Notes: generated by a model from the sequence alone, not told the origin. Counted from the first letter of the stretch, positions 1-6,516 are shown. The stretch is DNA of 8,256 nucleotides from Ardenticatenaceae bacterium (GCA_020634315.1 JACKBV010000060.1:1-8256), one strand, 5' to 3'. A program made the numbers and translations.

Positions 1-501
1 GAAGAAAACACAGAAAAGATTTTGCGTCAGGTCGTCTATGTGCCAGAGTCGCTGCCCGCTGCCGATGTGTGGCAAAAACTCAATGCGGGCAACAATTATC
101 TGGCAATCGTCTTTGACGAATACGGAGGCACATCGGGCATCATCACGTTTGAAGACCTGATCGAAGAGATATTTGGCGAATTGCAAGACGAATTTGATGA
201 TGAGATGGCCTTGATAGCCCGTGACAAAGAAGGGCGAATTTATTTACGCGGTGACTTGCTGGTCACTGATGTGAATGAATATTTGGAATTGGATTTGCCA
301 ACCGAGGCTGACACATTAAGTGGGCTGGTCTTTAGCAAACTGGGTCGCCCACCGGCCGCCGGCGATAAAATCACCGTAGGGGGAACCCTCATTCAAGTAG
401 AAGCGATGGAAGACTTGAGCGTTTCCGAACTTTCGCTGCAACTGCCTCCAAGCGGTGAGGTGCCATCTTACAGTGAATGGGAGGTGGCCGACCATGAGTA
501 A
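1..501 (+). CDS. CNNM/CorC (HlyC) family membrane protein, 3' fragment
   Basis: The reading frame is open at the window edge, so the 5' part is missing; 166 residues are visible. They begin inside the CBS pair. Residues about 36-66 carry the second-CBS signature (FDEYGGTSGIITFEDLIEEI, then GELQDEFD). Residues about 80-137 form a CorC_HlyC transporter-associated domain (YLRGDLLVTDVNEYL, DTLSGLVFSKLGRPP.AGD). Known family role: the missing N-terminal CNNM (DUF21) membrane domain, with cytosolic CBS domains that bind nucleotide, takes part in Mg2+/Co2+ efflux or homeostasis; older 'hemolysin' names are misleading. The last 8 nt overlap the start of a paralogous gene, which implies translational coupling. 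The short polar tail after the CorC domain is unremarkable. The family call is firm; the transported ion is inferred. Confidence 0.93.
   Translation, partial: EENTEKILRQVVYVPESLPAADVWQKLNAGNNYLAIVFDEYGGTSGIITFEDLIEEIFGELQDEFDDEMALIARDKEGRIYLRGDLLVTDVNEYLELDLPTEADTLSGLVFSKLGRPPAAGDKITVGGTLIQVEAMEDLSVSELSLQLPPSGEVPSYSEWEVADHE
479..487 (+). promoter_or_regulatory. Ribosome binding site fixing the start of the second CNNM/CorC gene
   Basis: GGGAGGTGG lies inside the end of the upstream gene, with its GGAGG core about 9 nt before ATG 494. It supports ATG 494 over an in-frame GTG at 455, which would add 13 residues that look like read-through of the upstream gene. Confidence 0.75.
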
Positions 502-1975
502 ACTCGCTTTGCTAAGTTTGGGTATTCCTGGCATGAGTTTTGCGGTTTTGCTAGCTGCTGCCGCCGAAGGAACTGGAGCCAGTCTAAGCACGCTGCTGGT
601 GCCGATTATCGTCATCATCATTTTGGTGGCGATCAATGGCTTTTTTGTGGCGGCTGAATTCGCCATTATTGGCGTGCGTGCCACACAAATTGAACAAATG
701 GCCGAAGAAGGGAATCGGTTGGCTGGCAATGTGTTGGCGGTTTTGGAATCGCGCAAAAAGCAGGATCAGTACATTGCAACGGCTCAATTGGGGATTACGA
801 TAGCTTCGTTGGGGCTAGCCATGTATGGCGAACCGGCCATCAGTCACTTCATTGAACCTTACCTGGCACATTGGCTGGGCGTGGAGCCGGATGCGGCGCT
901 GGTTACATCGATTGGTTATGCCATTGCCCTGAGTTTGCTGACTTATTTGCATATTGTGGTGGGCGAAATGGTGCCAAAATCGCTGGCGCTATCTGATGCC
1001 GTCAAAATGGTGTTGGCGTTGGCGCAGCCCATGCACGTGATTCAGACGATCATGACCTGGCCGGTTCATTTGCTCAATGGGATTGGCAATGTGTTGCTGC
1101 GCCTGTTTAAAGTGCCGCCGGCACAAGGGCATGCGCGTGTGCTGTCACCGGAAGAGTTGGAATTGATTGTTTCAGAGAGCACTGAGGGTGGTTTGCTGAA
1201 GGAAGAAGAGGAGGAGTTGATCCGCAATATCTTTGACTTTGGCGAGCGAGTGGTGTCGCAAGTGATGACGCCGCGTACCAAAGTGCAGGCGATTCCGCTG
1301 GAGTTGGCATATGAGGATTTGCTGCGGACAGTTACGGAAAGTCGCCACAGTCGTTTCCCCGTCTACAAAGGGGATGTGGATCATATTGTTGGCATTTTGC
1401 ATGTCAAGGATTTGATGCGCCAGACGCTGCGTACCAAGGGTGTGTTCGACCTGCGCCTGATTTTACGCTCGGCACCGGCCGTGCCGGAAGATTTGCCGGT
1501 GGAAAATTTGCTGGCGGCTTTCAAACGGCAAAAGCTGCACATGGCTATTGTGCTTGATGAGTTTGGGGGCATGGCGGGGATTGTTACTCTGGAAGACCTG
1601 GTTGAAGAGATTGTCGGTGAAGTCCGCGATGAGTTTGACGTGGAGAAGGAACCGTACTTGGAATTGAAGCCGGGTTTGCTGGAGGTGAGCGGTGAGTATC
1701 TGGTAGATGATTTGAAGGAAGATGTCTATCTTGGTGAAGATCATGATCTGCCGGATGTGGATACGGTTGGTGGTTTGATTGTGACGAAGTTGGGCCGCCC
1801 GCCGCGCATTGGCGATGAAGTTATCTACAGCGAACATGTGGTGATGCGGGTTTTGGATGTGGACCGACGCGCTGTGGCGCGTGTCAGTGTGCAGTATCCT
1901 GTCCCTGAGCGTGAAGATGGGGCGGATGAACAAGAGGATACGGATACGGCCGTTTCTCCTCCTCCCACTGCCTAA
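494..1975 (+). CDS. CNNM/CorC family membrane protein with CBS pair and CorC_HlyC domain
   Basis: Complete 493-aa member of the CNNM/CorC family, which helps control divalent cations (Mg2+, Co2+) at the cytoplasmic membrane. Residues about 10-24 are hydrophobic and may be a signal-like segment. The CNNM transmembrane domain spans about 33-215, with family motifs NGFFVAAEFAI (49-58 region), QLGITIASLGLAMYGEP (98-114) and GEMVPKSLALS (157-167). An acidic linker (236-241) leads to the CBS pair: MTPRTKVQAIP (258-268), SRFPVYKGDVDHIVGILHVKDL (286-307) and IVLDEFGGMAGIVTLEDLVEEI (352-373). The CorC_HlyC domain follows (about 393-468). The tail is acidic, then Pro-rich, and includes DTAVS encoded by an ACGGCCGT palindrome. 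It overlaps the upstream paralogue by 8 nt. Length is slightly above the usual 420-450 aa because of the N-terminal extension and the tail. Ion specificity cannot be read from the sequence. Confidence 0.94.
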   Translation: MSKLALLSLGIPGMSFAVLLAAAAEGTGASLSTLLVPIIVIIILVAINGFFVAAEFAIIGVRATQIEQMAEEGNRLAGNVLAVLESRKKQDQYIATAQLGITIASLGLAMYGEPAISHFIEPYLAHWLGVEPDAALVTSIGYAIALSLLTYLHIVVGEMVPKSLALSDAVKMVLALAQPMHVIQTIMTWPVHLLNGIGNVLLRLFKVPPAQGHARVLSPEELELIVSESTEGGLLKEEEEELIRNIFDFGERVVSQVMTPRTKVQAIPLELAYEDLLRTVTESRHSRFPVYKGDVDHIVGILHVKDLMRQTLRTKGVFDLRLILRSAPAVPEDLPVENLLAAFKRQKLHMAIVLDEFGGMAGIVTLEDLVEEIVGEVRDEFDVEKEPYLELKPGLLEVSGEYLVDDLKEDVYLGEDHDLPDVDTVGGLIVTKLGRPPRIGDEVIYSEHVVMRVLDVDRRAVARVSVQYPVPEREDGADEQEDTDTAVSPPPTA

Positions 1976-1981
1976 TCGATC

Positions 1982-2377
1982 ATGGATTTTATCCTGACAT
2001 TGCACGGCGCGATGCGCTGGTTGGTGCTGGTGCTGGCCTTTTTGGCTGTTGTCAAATTTGGCTGGGGGTGGCTGCGACGGCGCGAGTATACCTCGTTAGA
2101 TCGTGGCTTGATGCTGGCGTATACCATCACGTTGGACTTAAACCTGTTGCTGGGACTCATTTTGTTGTTGGCGCTGGGTGGTGGATTTCCGCATGCGCGT
2201 GTTGAGCACGCGGTGACGATGTTGTTTGCCATCTTGGTGGCGCATACGAATGCGGCCTGGCGGCATTCGTCCTCCGCGCCACGTAAGTTCCGCAACAATT
2301 TGTTAGCTGTGATCATTTCGCTGGCGGTGGTTATGGTTGCTGTTTTCCGGCTGCGCGGCGGCTGGATGTGGGGGTAG
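1982..2377 (+). CDS. Small four-helix membrane protein, cytochrome b-like hypothetical
   Basis: 131-aa integral membrane protein with four predicted hydrophobic segments (about 13-30, 45-65, 74-89, 106-123). The pattern L-H-G-A-M-R-W near the N-terminus (His8, Arg12, Trp13), LD.NLLLGL in helix 2 and R-V-E-H (His76) before helix 3 resembles, from memory, a set of small membrane proteins often labelled 'cytochrome B' in Bacteroidota and related genomes. Heme binding by His8 and His76 is therefore only a possibility; no biochemical motif proves it. The ATG lies 6 nt after the preceding stop and has no clear Shine-Dalgarno sequence, so translation is probably coupled to the CNNM/CorC gene, forming a three-gene unit. 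That this is a real gene is likely from its position, frame integrity and coherent topology; its function is unknown. Confidence 0.82.
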   Translation: MDFILTLHGAMRWLVLVLAFLAVVKFGWGWLRRREYTSLDRGLMLAYTITLDLNLLLGLILLLALGGGFPHARVEHAVTMLFAILVAHTNAAWRHSSSAPRKFRNNLLAVIISLAVVMVAVFRLRGGWMWG

Positions 2378-2426
2378 GGGAGAAGAGGGAAGAGAGAAGA
2401 GGGAGGAGAGTGGAGAGAGAAGGGAA
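2376..2426 (+). repeat. 51-nt polypurine (G/A) tract with an internal direct repeat
   Basis: From the stop codon of the 131-aa gene to the terminator stem, 50 of 51 bases are G or A; the only exception is T2411. An 11-nt unit, GAGAAGAGGGA, occurs at 2380-2390 and again at 2394-2404, a 14-nt period that suggests slippage expansion. The tract is noncoding. It directly abuts the terminator at 2425-2461. Confidence 0.85.
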
Positions 2427-2461
2427 CGGCCGTTTCTGTGTGGAAACGGCCGTTTTGTTTT
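2425..2461 (+). terminator. Intrinsic terminator built from two inverted ACGGCCGT palindromes
   Basis: AACGGCCGTTTC (2425-2436) and GAAACGGCCGTT (2443-2454) form a perfect 12-bp stem around a 6-nt loop TGTGTG. A T-rich run (TTTTGTTTT, 2453-2461) follows, the classic rho-independent form. It ends the CNNM/CorC operon about 50 nt after the last stop codon. Each arm is also self-complementary, so the two arms could form separate small cruciforms in DNA. Confidence 0.88.
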
Positions 2462-2565
2462 GTGTCGGTCGGCCTGTATGACAATCAGCCGGGAATTGGG
2501 TGACATTTGTCAACTCGCAAACGGCCGTCATTTGTGTATGCTTATCGATAGCTTTTGCTTATGAA
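2462..2565 (+). promoter_or_regulatory. Upstream region of the 48-aa membrane protein gene
   Basis: It lies between the terminator and the small gene, so it should contain a promoter for the downstream pair. It holds an inverted repeat TGACA-TT-TGTCA (2501-2512), of which TTGTCA (2507-2512) resembles a -35 box, and an ACGGCCGT palindrome at 2521-2528. No acceptable -10 hexamer sits at the right spacing, so the promoter is not placed. Confidence 0.3.
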
Positions 2566-2712
2566 ATGAGTATGGAAGAAAAAGAAAAAACATCCAGTCG
2601 TCAATACCCCGCCGTTTATGAAAAAGCGATCCCCTATGCATTGGGATTGATTGCACTTGTTTTTGTTGTTTTGCTGGGTGTGACGATTGGTATTTTGTTT
2701 CATCTGTTCTAG
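2566..2712 (+). CDS. 48-aa single-pass membrane protein
   Basis: A small protein with a charged N-terminal part (EEKEK, then a tyrosine-containing stretch RQYPAVYEKAIPYA) and one hydrophobic helix at about 24-47 that runs to the C-terminus. From memory, short proteins with a 'Y..YEK.IP.ALG' lead into a single helix are frequent hypotheticals in Chloroflexota; no function is known to me. Two in-frame ATGs (2566 and 2572) are possible and neither has a good Shine-Dalgarno sequence; an upstream TTG at 2500 would add a cysteine-containing hydrophobic stretch and seems less likely. It lies between a terminator and a well-started membrane gene 44 nt downstream, so the two may share a transcript. 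The coherent topology supports a real gene, but the start is uncertain. Confidence 0.62.
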   Translation: MSMEEKEKTSSRQYPAVYEKAIPYALGLIALVFVVLLGVTIGILFHLF

Positions 2713-2741
2713 GGAGCCTGGGTCGGTTAATACTTTTGTTT

Positions 2742-2747
2742 GGAGGT
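2742..2747 (+). promoter_or_regulatory. Ribosome binding site fixing the start of the 235-aa membrane protein
   Basis: GGAGGT with 9-10 nt before ATG 2757. It argues against the in-frame TTG at 2736, which lies upstream of this site. Confidence 0.75.
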
Positions 2748-2756
2748 AGATTGTTT

Positions 2757-3464
2757 ATGAATACCTGGCTTCCCTTAACGTCGTTTGTCATCAGTGCCAT
2801 TTTTGCCCTGTCTGTATTTCATCGCTATCGCCGCCGACATGGCAACCACCTGCTCCTGTGGGGCATTGGCATGGTTTTCTATGCCATTGGCTCTTTTTGC
2901 GAAGCGTATTACGGCGCATTGGGCTGGAACCCGCTCATTTTTCGCCTCTGGTATCTGTTCGGAGCCATTTTGGTTGCGGCCTGGTTAGGGCAGGGCACTG
3001 TTTATTTGCTGGCAAAAAAGAAGTGGGCACATGTCACGATGGGCTTGCTGCTTCTCGGCACTATCTACGGTGTGGTGCGCGTGTTTACGGCAACCCTGGA
3101 TCCATCATTGATGACCGGCAGCGAGATGAGTGGACATGCCATTGTCACCCCCGGTGTGCGTGTCTTAACGCCCTTTTTTAACATGTACGGCACGGTAACG
3201 CTTGTCGGCGGGGCTGCTTATTCTGCCTGGCTGTTTTGGCGCAAACGAGTGTTGTTACACCGTACATTAGGCAATATCTTAATTGCGGCTGGAGCTTTGG
3301 CGCCTGCTTTTGGCGGGGCTTTCAGCCGTTTTGGTATCTCTGGGGCACTTTATATCGGTGAGCTGTTAGGCGCGGTGCTGATGTTTATCGGGTTTCTCCG
3401 GGCAACAACGCCAATGGAAGAAAAGTATAAGCGGCGGACAAAGCAGGCTGTTTCGACTGATTAA
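2757..3464 (+). CDS. Seven-helix integral membrane protein, function unknown
   Basis: 235-aa membrane protein with about seven hydrophobic segments (roughly 4-22, 32-50, 63-86, 92-110, 138-160, 169-188, 194-214) and positively charged loops (HRYRRRHGNH at 22-31, WRKR at 161-164) plus a basic tail (YKRRTKQ). Notable residues are a Trp/Tyr-rich stretch at helices 2-3 (LLLWGIGMVFYAIGSFCEAYY, then RLWYLFGAILVAAWLGQG) and a Gly-rich segment near 181-197. I recall similar unnamed multi-helix proteins in Chloroflexota and Actinomycetota but cannot name a family. No catalytic, kinase or transporter signature is visible. It probably shares a transcript with the preceding 48-aa membrane protein and ends just before a bidirectional terminator. 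A sensor or scaffold role would be a guess. Confidence 0.85.
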   Translation: MNTWLPLTSFVISAIFALSVFHRYRRRHGNHLLLWGIGMVFYAIGSFCEAYYGALGWNPLIFRLWYLFGAILVAAWLGQGTVYLLAKKKWAHVTMGLLLLGTIYGVVRVFTATLDPSLMTGSEMSGHAIVTPGVRVLTPFFNMYGTVTLVGGAAYSAWLFWRKRVLLHRTLGNILIAAGALAPAFGGAFSRFGISGALYIGELLGAVLMFIGFLRATTPMEEKYKRRTKQAVSTD

Positions 3465-3492
3465 TCTGGCGTACAGTACCCCTGACAATGCA

Positions 3493-3538
3493 AAAACGCG
3501 CTTCTACACCGCCAAGATAGAAGCGCGTTTTCGTTTTT
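3493..3538. terminator. Bidirectional intrinsic terminator between convergent genes
   Basis: AAAACGCGCTTCTA (3493-3506) pairs perfectly over 14 bp with TAGAAGCGCGTTTT (3518-3531), with an 11-nt loop. On the + strand a TTTTCGTTTTT tract follows. On the - strand the stem is followed by the complement of the A5 run at 3492-3496. It therefore can end both the + strand membrane-protein gene (stop at 3464) and the - strand M32 peptidase gene (stop at 3587). Confidence 0.92.
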
Positions 3539-3543
3539 CAAGC

Positions 3544-3555
3544 TCCTGATCAGGA
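3544..3555. repeat. Perfect 12-bp palindrome TCCTGATCAGGA
   Basis: A loop-free perfect palindrome lies between the bidirectional terminator and the end of the M32 gene. With one mismatched pair it extends to 3541-3558. Purpose unknown; it may be a protein-binding site or chance. Confidence 0.45.
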
Positions 3556-3586
3556 ACTGCCCGTTACGAATTTACACTGTTCGCAG

Positions 3587-5092
3587 TTAAAGCCCGTAAA
3601 TATTGCTAAATTTGGTTGTGACGTAGCGGATAAAGGCGTCATGGCTGAGCGGCTGTCCGGTGACGCGCTGCACCAATTCGCCGGGCGTAAATTTACGGCC
3701 GTGTTGATGGATGTTCTCGCGCAGCCAGGCGACGAGGGCTGTGGTTTGGCCCTGGGCCATTTCGCTGGCGATGGTGGGGTTTTGGGAAACGGCCGTTTCA
3801 TAAAACTGTGCCGCGTACAAATTCCCCAGCGCATAGGTCGGGAAATAACCAAAACCAGGCCGCGACCAATGCACATCTTGCAGACAGCCCTGTGCATCAT
3901 TGGGGGGAACAACGCCCAGCAGTTCTTGCATCTTGTCATTCCACGCCGTTGGCAAATCTTTCACCGCCAGATACCCATTGAGCATTGCCTGTTCCAACTC
4001 GAAGCGCAAAATGATGTGGAAATTGTAGGTTAACTCGTCCGCCTCGACGCGAATGAACGATGGCTGCACCTTGTTCACCGCGCGATAGAAATCTTCGACG
4101 CTGTGTTTGCCAAGTTGTTCGGGGAACAACGCCTGCAATGCCGGATAATGCGCCTGCCAAAAGCCGTAACTGCGCCCGACAATATTCTCCATCATGCGCG
4201 ACTGCGATTCATGAATGCCCAGCGATGTACCCCGTGCCAGTGGTGTGCGGTACAGGTCAGGGTGCGTGCCTTGTTCATACATGGCATGTCCCGATTCATG
4301 CAGCCCGCCAAACAGCGCCGGGTTGAGGAAATCCGGATACCAGCGAGTGGTAATGCGTGCATCGTCGCGGGTGAAGCTGGTGGCAAAGGGATGTACCACC
4401 GTGCCCAAGTGGCCGCGCTCATAATCATAGCCAATAGCCGCTGTAATGGTACGCACAAATTGCTTTTGTTTGTCGATGTCAAATGGCTGATGCACTGGAG
4501 AGTCGTCAACAGCATCTACCCTGGCGGCAATGGCTTCACGCAGGGGAATAGATTCTTTTTTCACGGCATCAAAGATGGCGCGTACTTCGGCCGTTTTCAT
4601 GTTGGTTTCGTACTTGTCTAGCAGCGCATCATATGGCTCATTTTCATAGCCATATAGCTCTGCCTGCTCCTGACACAGCTCTACCACTTGCTCTAGCCAG
4701 GGTTGGAACAGAGCAAAGTTGCTTTCTGCACGTGCCTTTACCCAGGCTGGACGCGCCTGTCCACTCACCTCAGATGCACGTCTGACATAATCCGGTGTCA
4801 ACTTGCGTTGGTCAGCATAAAAGCGTCGCAGGTAGCGGATGAGGCTGGCTTCGTTGCTGTCATAGGGCGCATCGGCCAATTCGGCAGCGGCTGCCTCGAT
4901 CAATTCGCCTGTTTCGTCAGCGGTGAACATTTCATAGGAAAGGCGGTGCAGCGTTGTCATCTGATCAATGCGTGCGCGGTCGCCTTTGGGGGGCATGTTG
5001 GTCTCTCGATCCCAACTAAGCAGCGCCGCTGCCTTGTCAATATCGTGGATGGTATTGATCTTTTCTAGCAATGCTTCATATTTTGTGGTCAT
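3587..5092 (-). CDS. M32 family metallocarboxypeptidase (carboxypeptidase Taq type)
   Basis: 501-aa cytosolic zinc/cobalt-dependent carboxypeptidase that removes C-terminal residues from peptides; the length is typical of M32. Visible family landmarks are HPF (234-236), D-A-R-I-T-T-R (244-250), the HEXXH metal site as HESGH (His265, Glu266 catalytic, His269), G-I-H-E-S-Q-S-R (292-299, Glu295 the expected third metal ligand), I-R-V-E-A-D-E (347-353) and G-Y-F-P-T-Y-x-L-G-N (415-424). All key residues are present, so it should be active. The start is supported by GAGG (complement of 5099-5102) 6 nt before ATG 5092. It lies 181 nt downstream of an M24 peptidase gene on the same strand. Two ACGGCCGT copies fall inside; the one at 3789-3796 encodes ETAVS near the C-terminus. 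Natural substrates are unknown; bulk peptide turnover is the simplest role. Confidence 0.96.
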   Translation of the reverse strand: MTTKYEALLEKINTIHDIDKAAALLSWDRETNMPPKGDRARIDQMTTLHRLSYEMFTADETGELIEAAAAELADAPYDSNEASLIRYLRRFYADQRKLTPDYVRRASEVSGQARPAWVKARAESNFALFQPWLEQVVELCQEQAELYGYENEPYDALLDKYETNMKTAEVRAIFDAVKKESIPLREAIAARVDAVDDSPVHQPFDIDKQKQFVRTITAAIGYDYERGHLGTVVHPFATSFTRDDARITTRWYPDFLNPALFGGLHESGHAMYEQGTHPDLYRTPLARGTSLGIHESQSRMMENIVGRSYGFWQAHYPALQALFPEQLGKHSVEDFYRAVNKVQPSFIRVEADELTYNFHIILRFELEQAMLNGYLAVKDLPTAWNDKMQELLGVVPPNDAQGCLQDVHWSRPGFGYFPTYALGNLYAAQFYETAVSQNPTIASEMAQGQTTALVAWLRENIHQHGRKFTPGELVQRVTGQPLSHDAFIRYVTTKFSNIYGL

Positions 5093-5273
5093 GGGTTTCC
5101 TCGCCAGTTGTGAAGAATCGCATTCTTTTTACAAGGCGATTCTGTTGTTAGATGTTCGTCTAATTCAGAGGGCGTATTTTTACTGCAAAATACGGGATTT
5201 GTCCACAGTAAAAATGGGCAAGGATGGGCTTTGTCGCCCTATCAGGTTCGAGTGAATTGGCGGTGCGCCGTTC
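5093..5273 (-). promoter_or_regulatory. 181-nt intergenic leader of the M32 gene with competing hairpins
   Basis: This is the gap between the M24 stop and the M32 start. It holds several perfect inverted repeats. CGTATTTT/AAAATACG (5173-5180 with 5187-5194) is mutually exclusive with TTTTTACTG/CAGTAAAAA (5177-5185 with 5206-5214). Nearer the M32 start, AGAATCGC/GCGATTCT (5114-5121 with 5136-5143) competes with AAGAAT/ATTCTT (5113-5118 with 5122-5127). No clear sigma70-like promoter or classic terminator was found. The arrangement would fit a folded 5' leader or attenuator-like element, but that is inference. Confidence 0.4.
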
Positions 5274-6368
5274 TCAACATGGGATGATCGGCGTTTTGGG
5301 GCAGTGGCTTAGTGATTCCAGGCCATTGTCTGTCACGTGGCATAAATCTTCGATGCGCACGCCGCCCCAGCCGGGAATGTAGATGCCCGGCTCAACGGTA
5401 ACGGTCATCCCCGCTGTGACTGGTTTTCCCTCGTACAGGTGCGATAAAAAGGGGTTTTCGTGAATGTCGAGGCCGACGCCATGCCCCAGGCCATGCCCAA
5501 AGTGGTCGCCGTGCCCGGCGGCCGTGATGGGGTCACGGGCGAGGGCGTCAATCTCTTTGGTGTTCATGCCGGGTTTGGCGTGGGTGAGAACGGCCGTTTC
5601 CGCGGCCAGCACCAGGTTATAAATCGTCCAAAACTGCGTGTCCGGCTCATTACCCAGATAAAACGTGCGTGTCATGTCACTTTTGTAATCGTGCAGCGCG
5701 GCACCCATGTCGACAATAAGGGTGTCGCCCGCTTGCAGCACACGCTCGCCGGGGTGATGATGGGGCAAAGCGGCATTGGGGCCAGAAGCGACGATAACGG
5801 CAAAGGCCATTTCATCCGCACCCAATTCGCGCATCGTTCTTTCCAATATCCAGGCCAATTCCTGCTCGCTCATGCCGGGGCGGGCCAGGGTGTTGACCTG
5901 CGCCATTGCCTGATCGGTGATGGCGGCAGCCGCCGCGATGGTGGCGATTTCGTCAGCCGTTTTGACCTGGCGCAGGGGTTCTACTGTTTCCGCCAATGAA
6001 ACCCAATTGTGCGATGTGGCTTTTTGCAGCCGTTCAAATTCGGCCAATGTGATGTGATTGGCTTCAATGCCGATATGGGTGGCGGAAACGGCCGTAAAAA
6101 ATGCGGCGTCATCCTCGGCGCGGCGTTGGTGCTTAAACAAGGTGAAATCTGGCGCTTGCGCCGCAGCCTGCTCCCAATAACGAAAATCAGTCGCCAACAA
6201 GGCCGCATCTTTTGTGAGCAGCAGTTTGGCATTGGAGCCGGTGAACCCGCTCAGCCAACGCCGGTTGCTGGGGCTGCTGATCAGGACGCCATCTACTCCC
6301 CATGTGTCCAATTGTTGGCGCACGGCCATGATACGATTTTGGTACAGTTCATTGTTGTGACTTGTCAT
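5274..6368 (-). CDS. M24 family metallopeptidase (Xaa-Pro aminopeptidase/prolidase type)
   Basis: 364-aa cytosolic enzyme expected to cleave Xaa-Pro bonds at the N-terminus of peptides using two metal ions. Residues about 10-135 form the creatinase N-terminal domain (GVDGVLISSPSNRRWLSGFTGS near 24-45). The pita-bread catalytic domain follows from about 138. The five expected metal ligands are present: Asp220 (IVDMG), Asp231 (KSDMTR), His296 (GHGLGHGVGLDIHE), Glu326 (TVEPGIY) and Glu340 (VRIED); His292 and His303 match second-shell histidines of E. coli PepP. The length of about 360 aa matches the short YpdF/PepQ-like bacterial group. The start has a GTGAGG-like site about 10 nt before ATG 6368. 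Two ACGGCCGT copies fall in the gene and both read as Thr-Ala-Val. Aminopeptidase P versus prolidase (dipeptidase) cannot be decided by eye. Confidence 0.95.
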   Translation of the reverse strand: MTSHNNELYQNRIMAVRQQLDTWGVDGVLISSPSNRRWLSGFTGSNAKLLLTKDAALLATDFRYWEQAAAQAPDFTLFKHQRRAEDDAAFFTAVSATHIGIEANHITLAEFERLQKATSHNWVSLAETVEPLRQVKTADEIATIAAAAAITDQAMAQVNTLARPGMSEQELAWILERTMRELGADEMAFAVIVASGPNAALPHHHPGERVLQAGDTLIVDMGAALHDYKSDMTRTFYLGNEPDTQFWTIYNLVLAAETAVLTHAKPGMNTKEIDALARDPITAAGHGDHFGHGLGHGVGLDIHENPFLSHLYEGKPVTAGMTVTVEPGIYIPGWGGVRIEDLCHVTDNGLESLSHCPKTPIIPC

Positions 6369-6516
6369 CGTGGAATTGCCTCACAGATAGTTGGTTATCG
6401 CTGAATCATGCGTATGTCGCATAATCCTATATAGAAAACAGGCGTTACAGAGAGCACAACGGCTTCTCTGTTTTCGCTTCTTGTTCTCCGTATCCCTTCT
6501 GGATGGTGACAAACGA
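6369..6516 (-). promoter_or_regulatory. 148-nt intergenic region upstream of the M24 peptidase gene
   Basis: It holds a short dyad, ATGCG-TATGT-CGCAT (6408-6422), and a 7-bp stem, ACAGAGA/TCTCTGT (6447-6453 with 6465-6471). On the - strand there is a TATATA element (complement of about 6428-6433) that could be a -10 box, but no good -35 partner. A promoter for the M24 gene is likely here on spacing grounds, but I cannot place it firmly. No convincing terminator for the upstream gene is seen. Confidence 0.3.

Noticed and set aside
1463..2005. 180-aa open frame on the - strand opposite the second CNNM/CorC gene
   Set aside because: Its product has no recognisable domain and the + strand frame is a clear full-length family member; this is an antisense shadow.
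1972..2484. 170-aa open frame on the - strand over the four-helix protein and polypurine tract
   Set aside because: The Ser/Pro/Leu-rich part simply reads the complement of the polypurine run, and the frame also crosses the terminator; not a plausible gene.
4103..4621. 172-aa open frame on the + strand inside the M32 gene
   Set aside because: Antisense to the HESGH and GIHESQSR coding sequence; the peptidase reading is unambiguous.
5460..5999. 179-aa open frame on the + strand inside the M24 gene
   Set aside because: Lies opposite conserved metal-site coding sequence of the peptidase; a shadow with no family features.
6447..6471. Possible terminator hairpin ACAGAGA/TCTCTGT after the nucleosidase-like gene
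   Set aside because: The T run follows the stem only on the + strand, where no gene ends; on the - strand no U tract follows, so it is not a convincing terminator for that gene.
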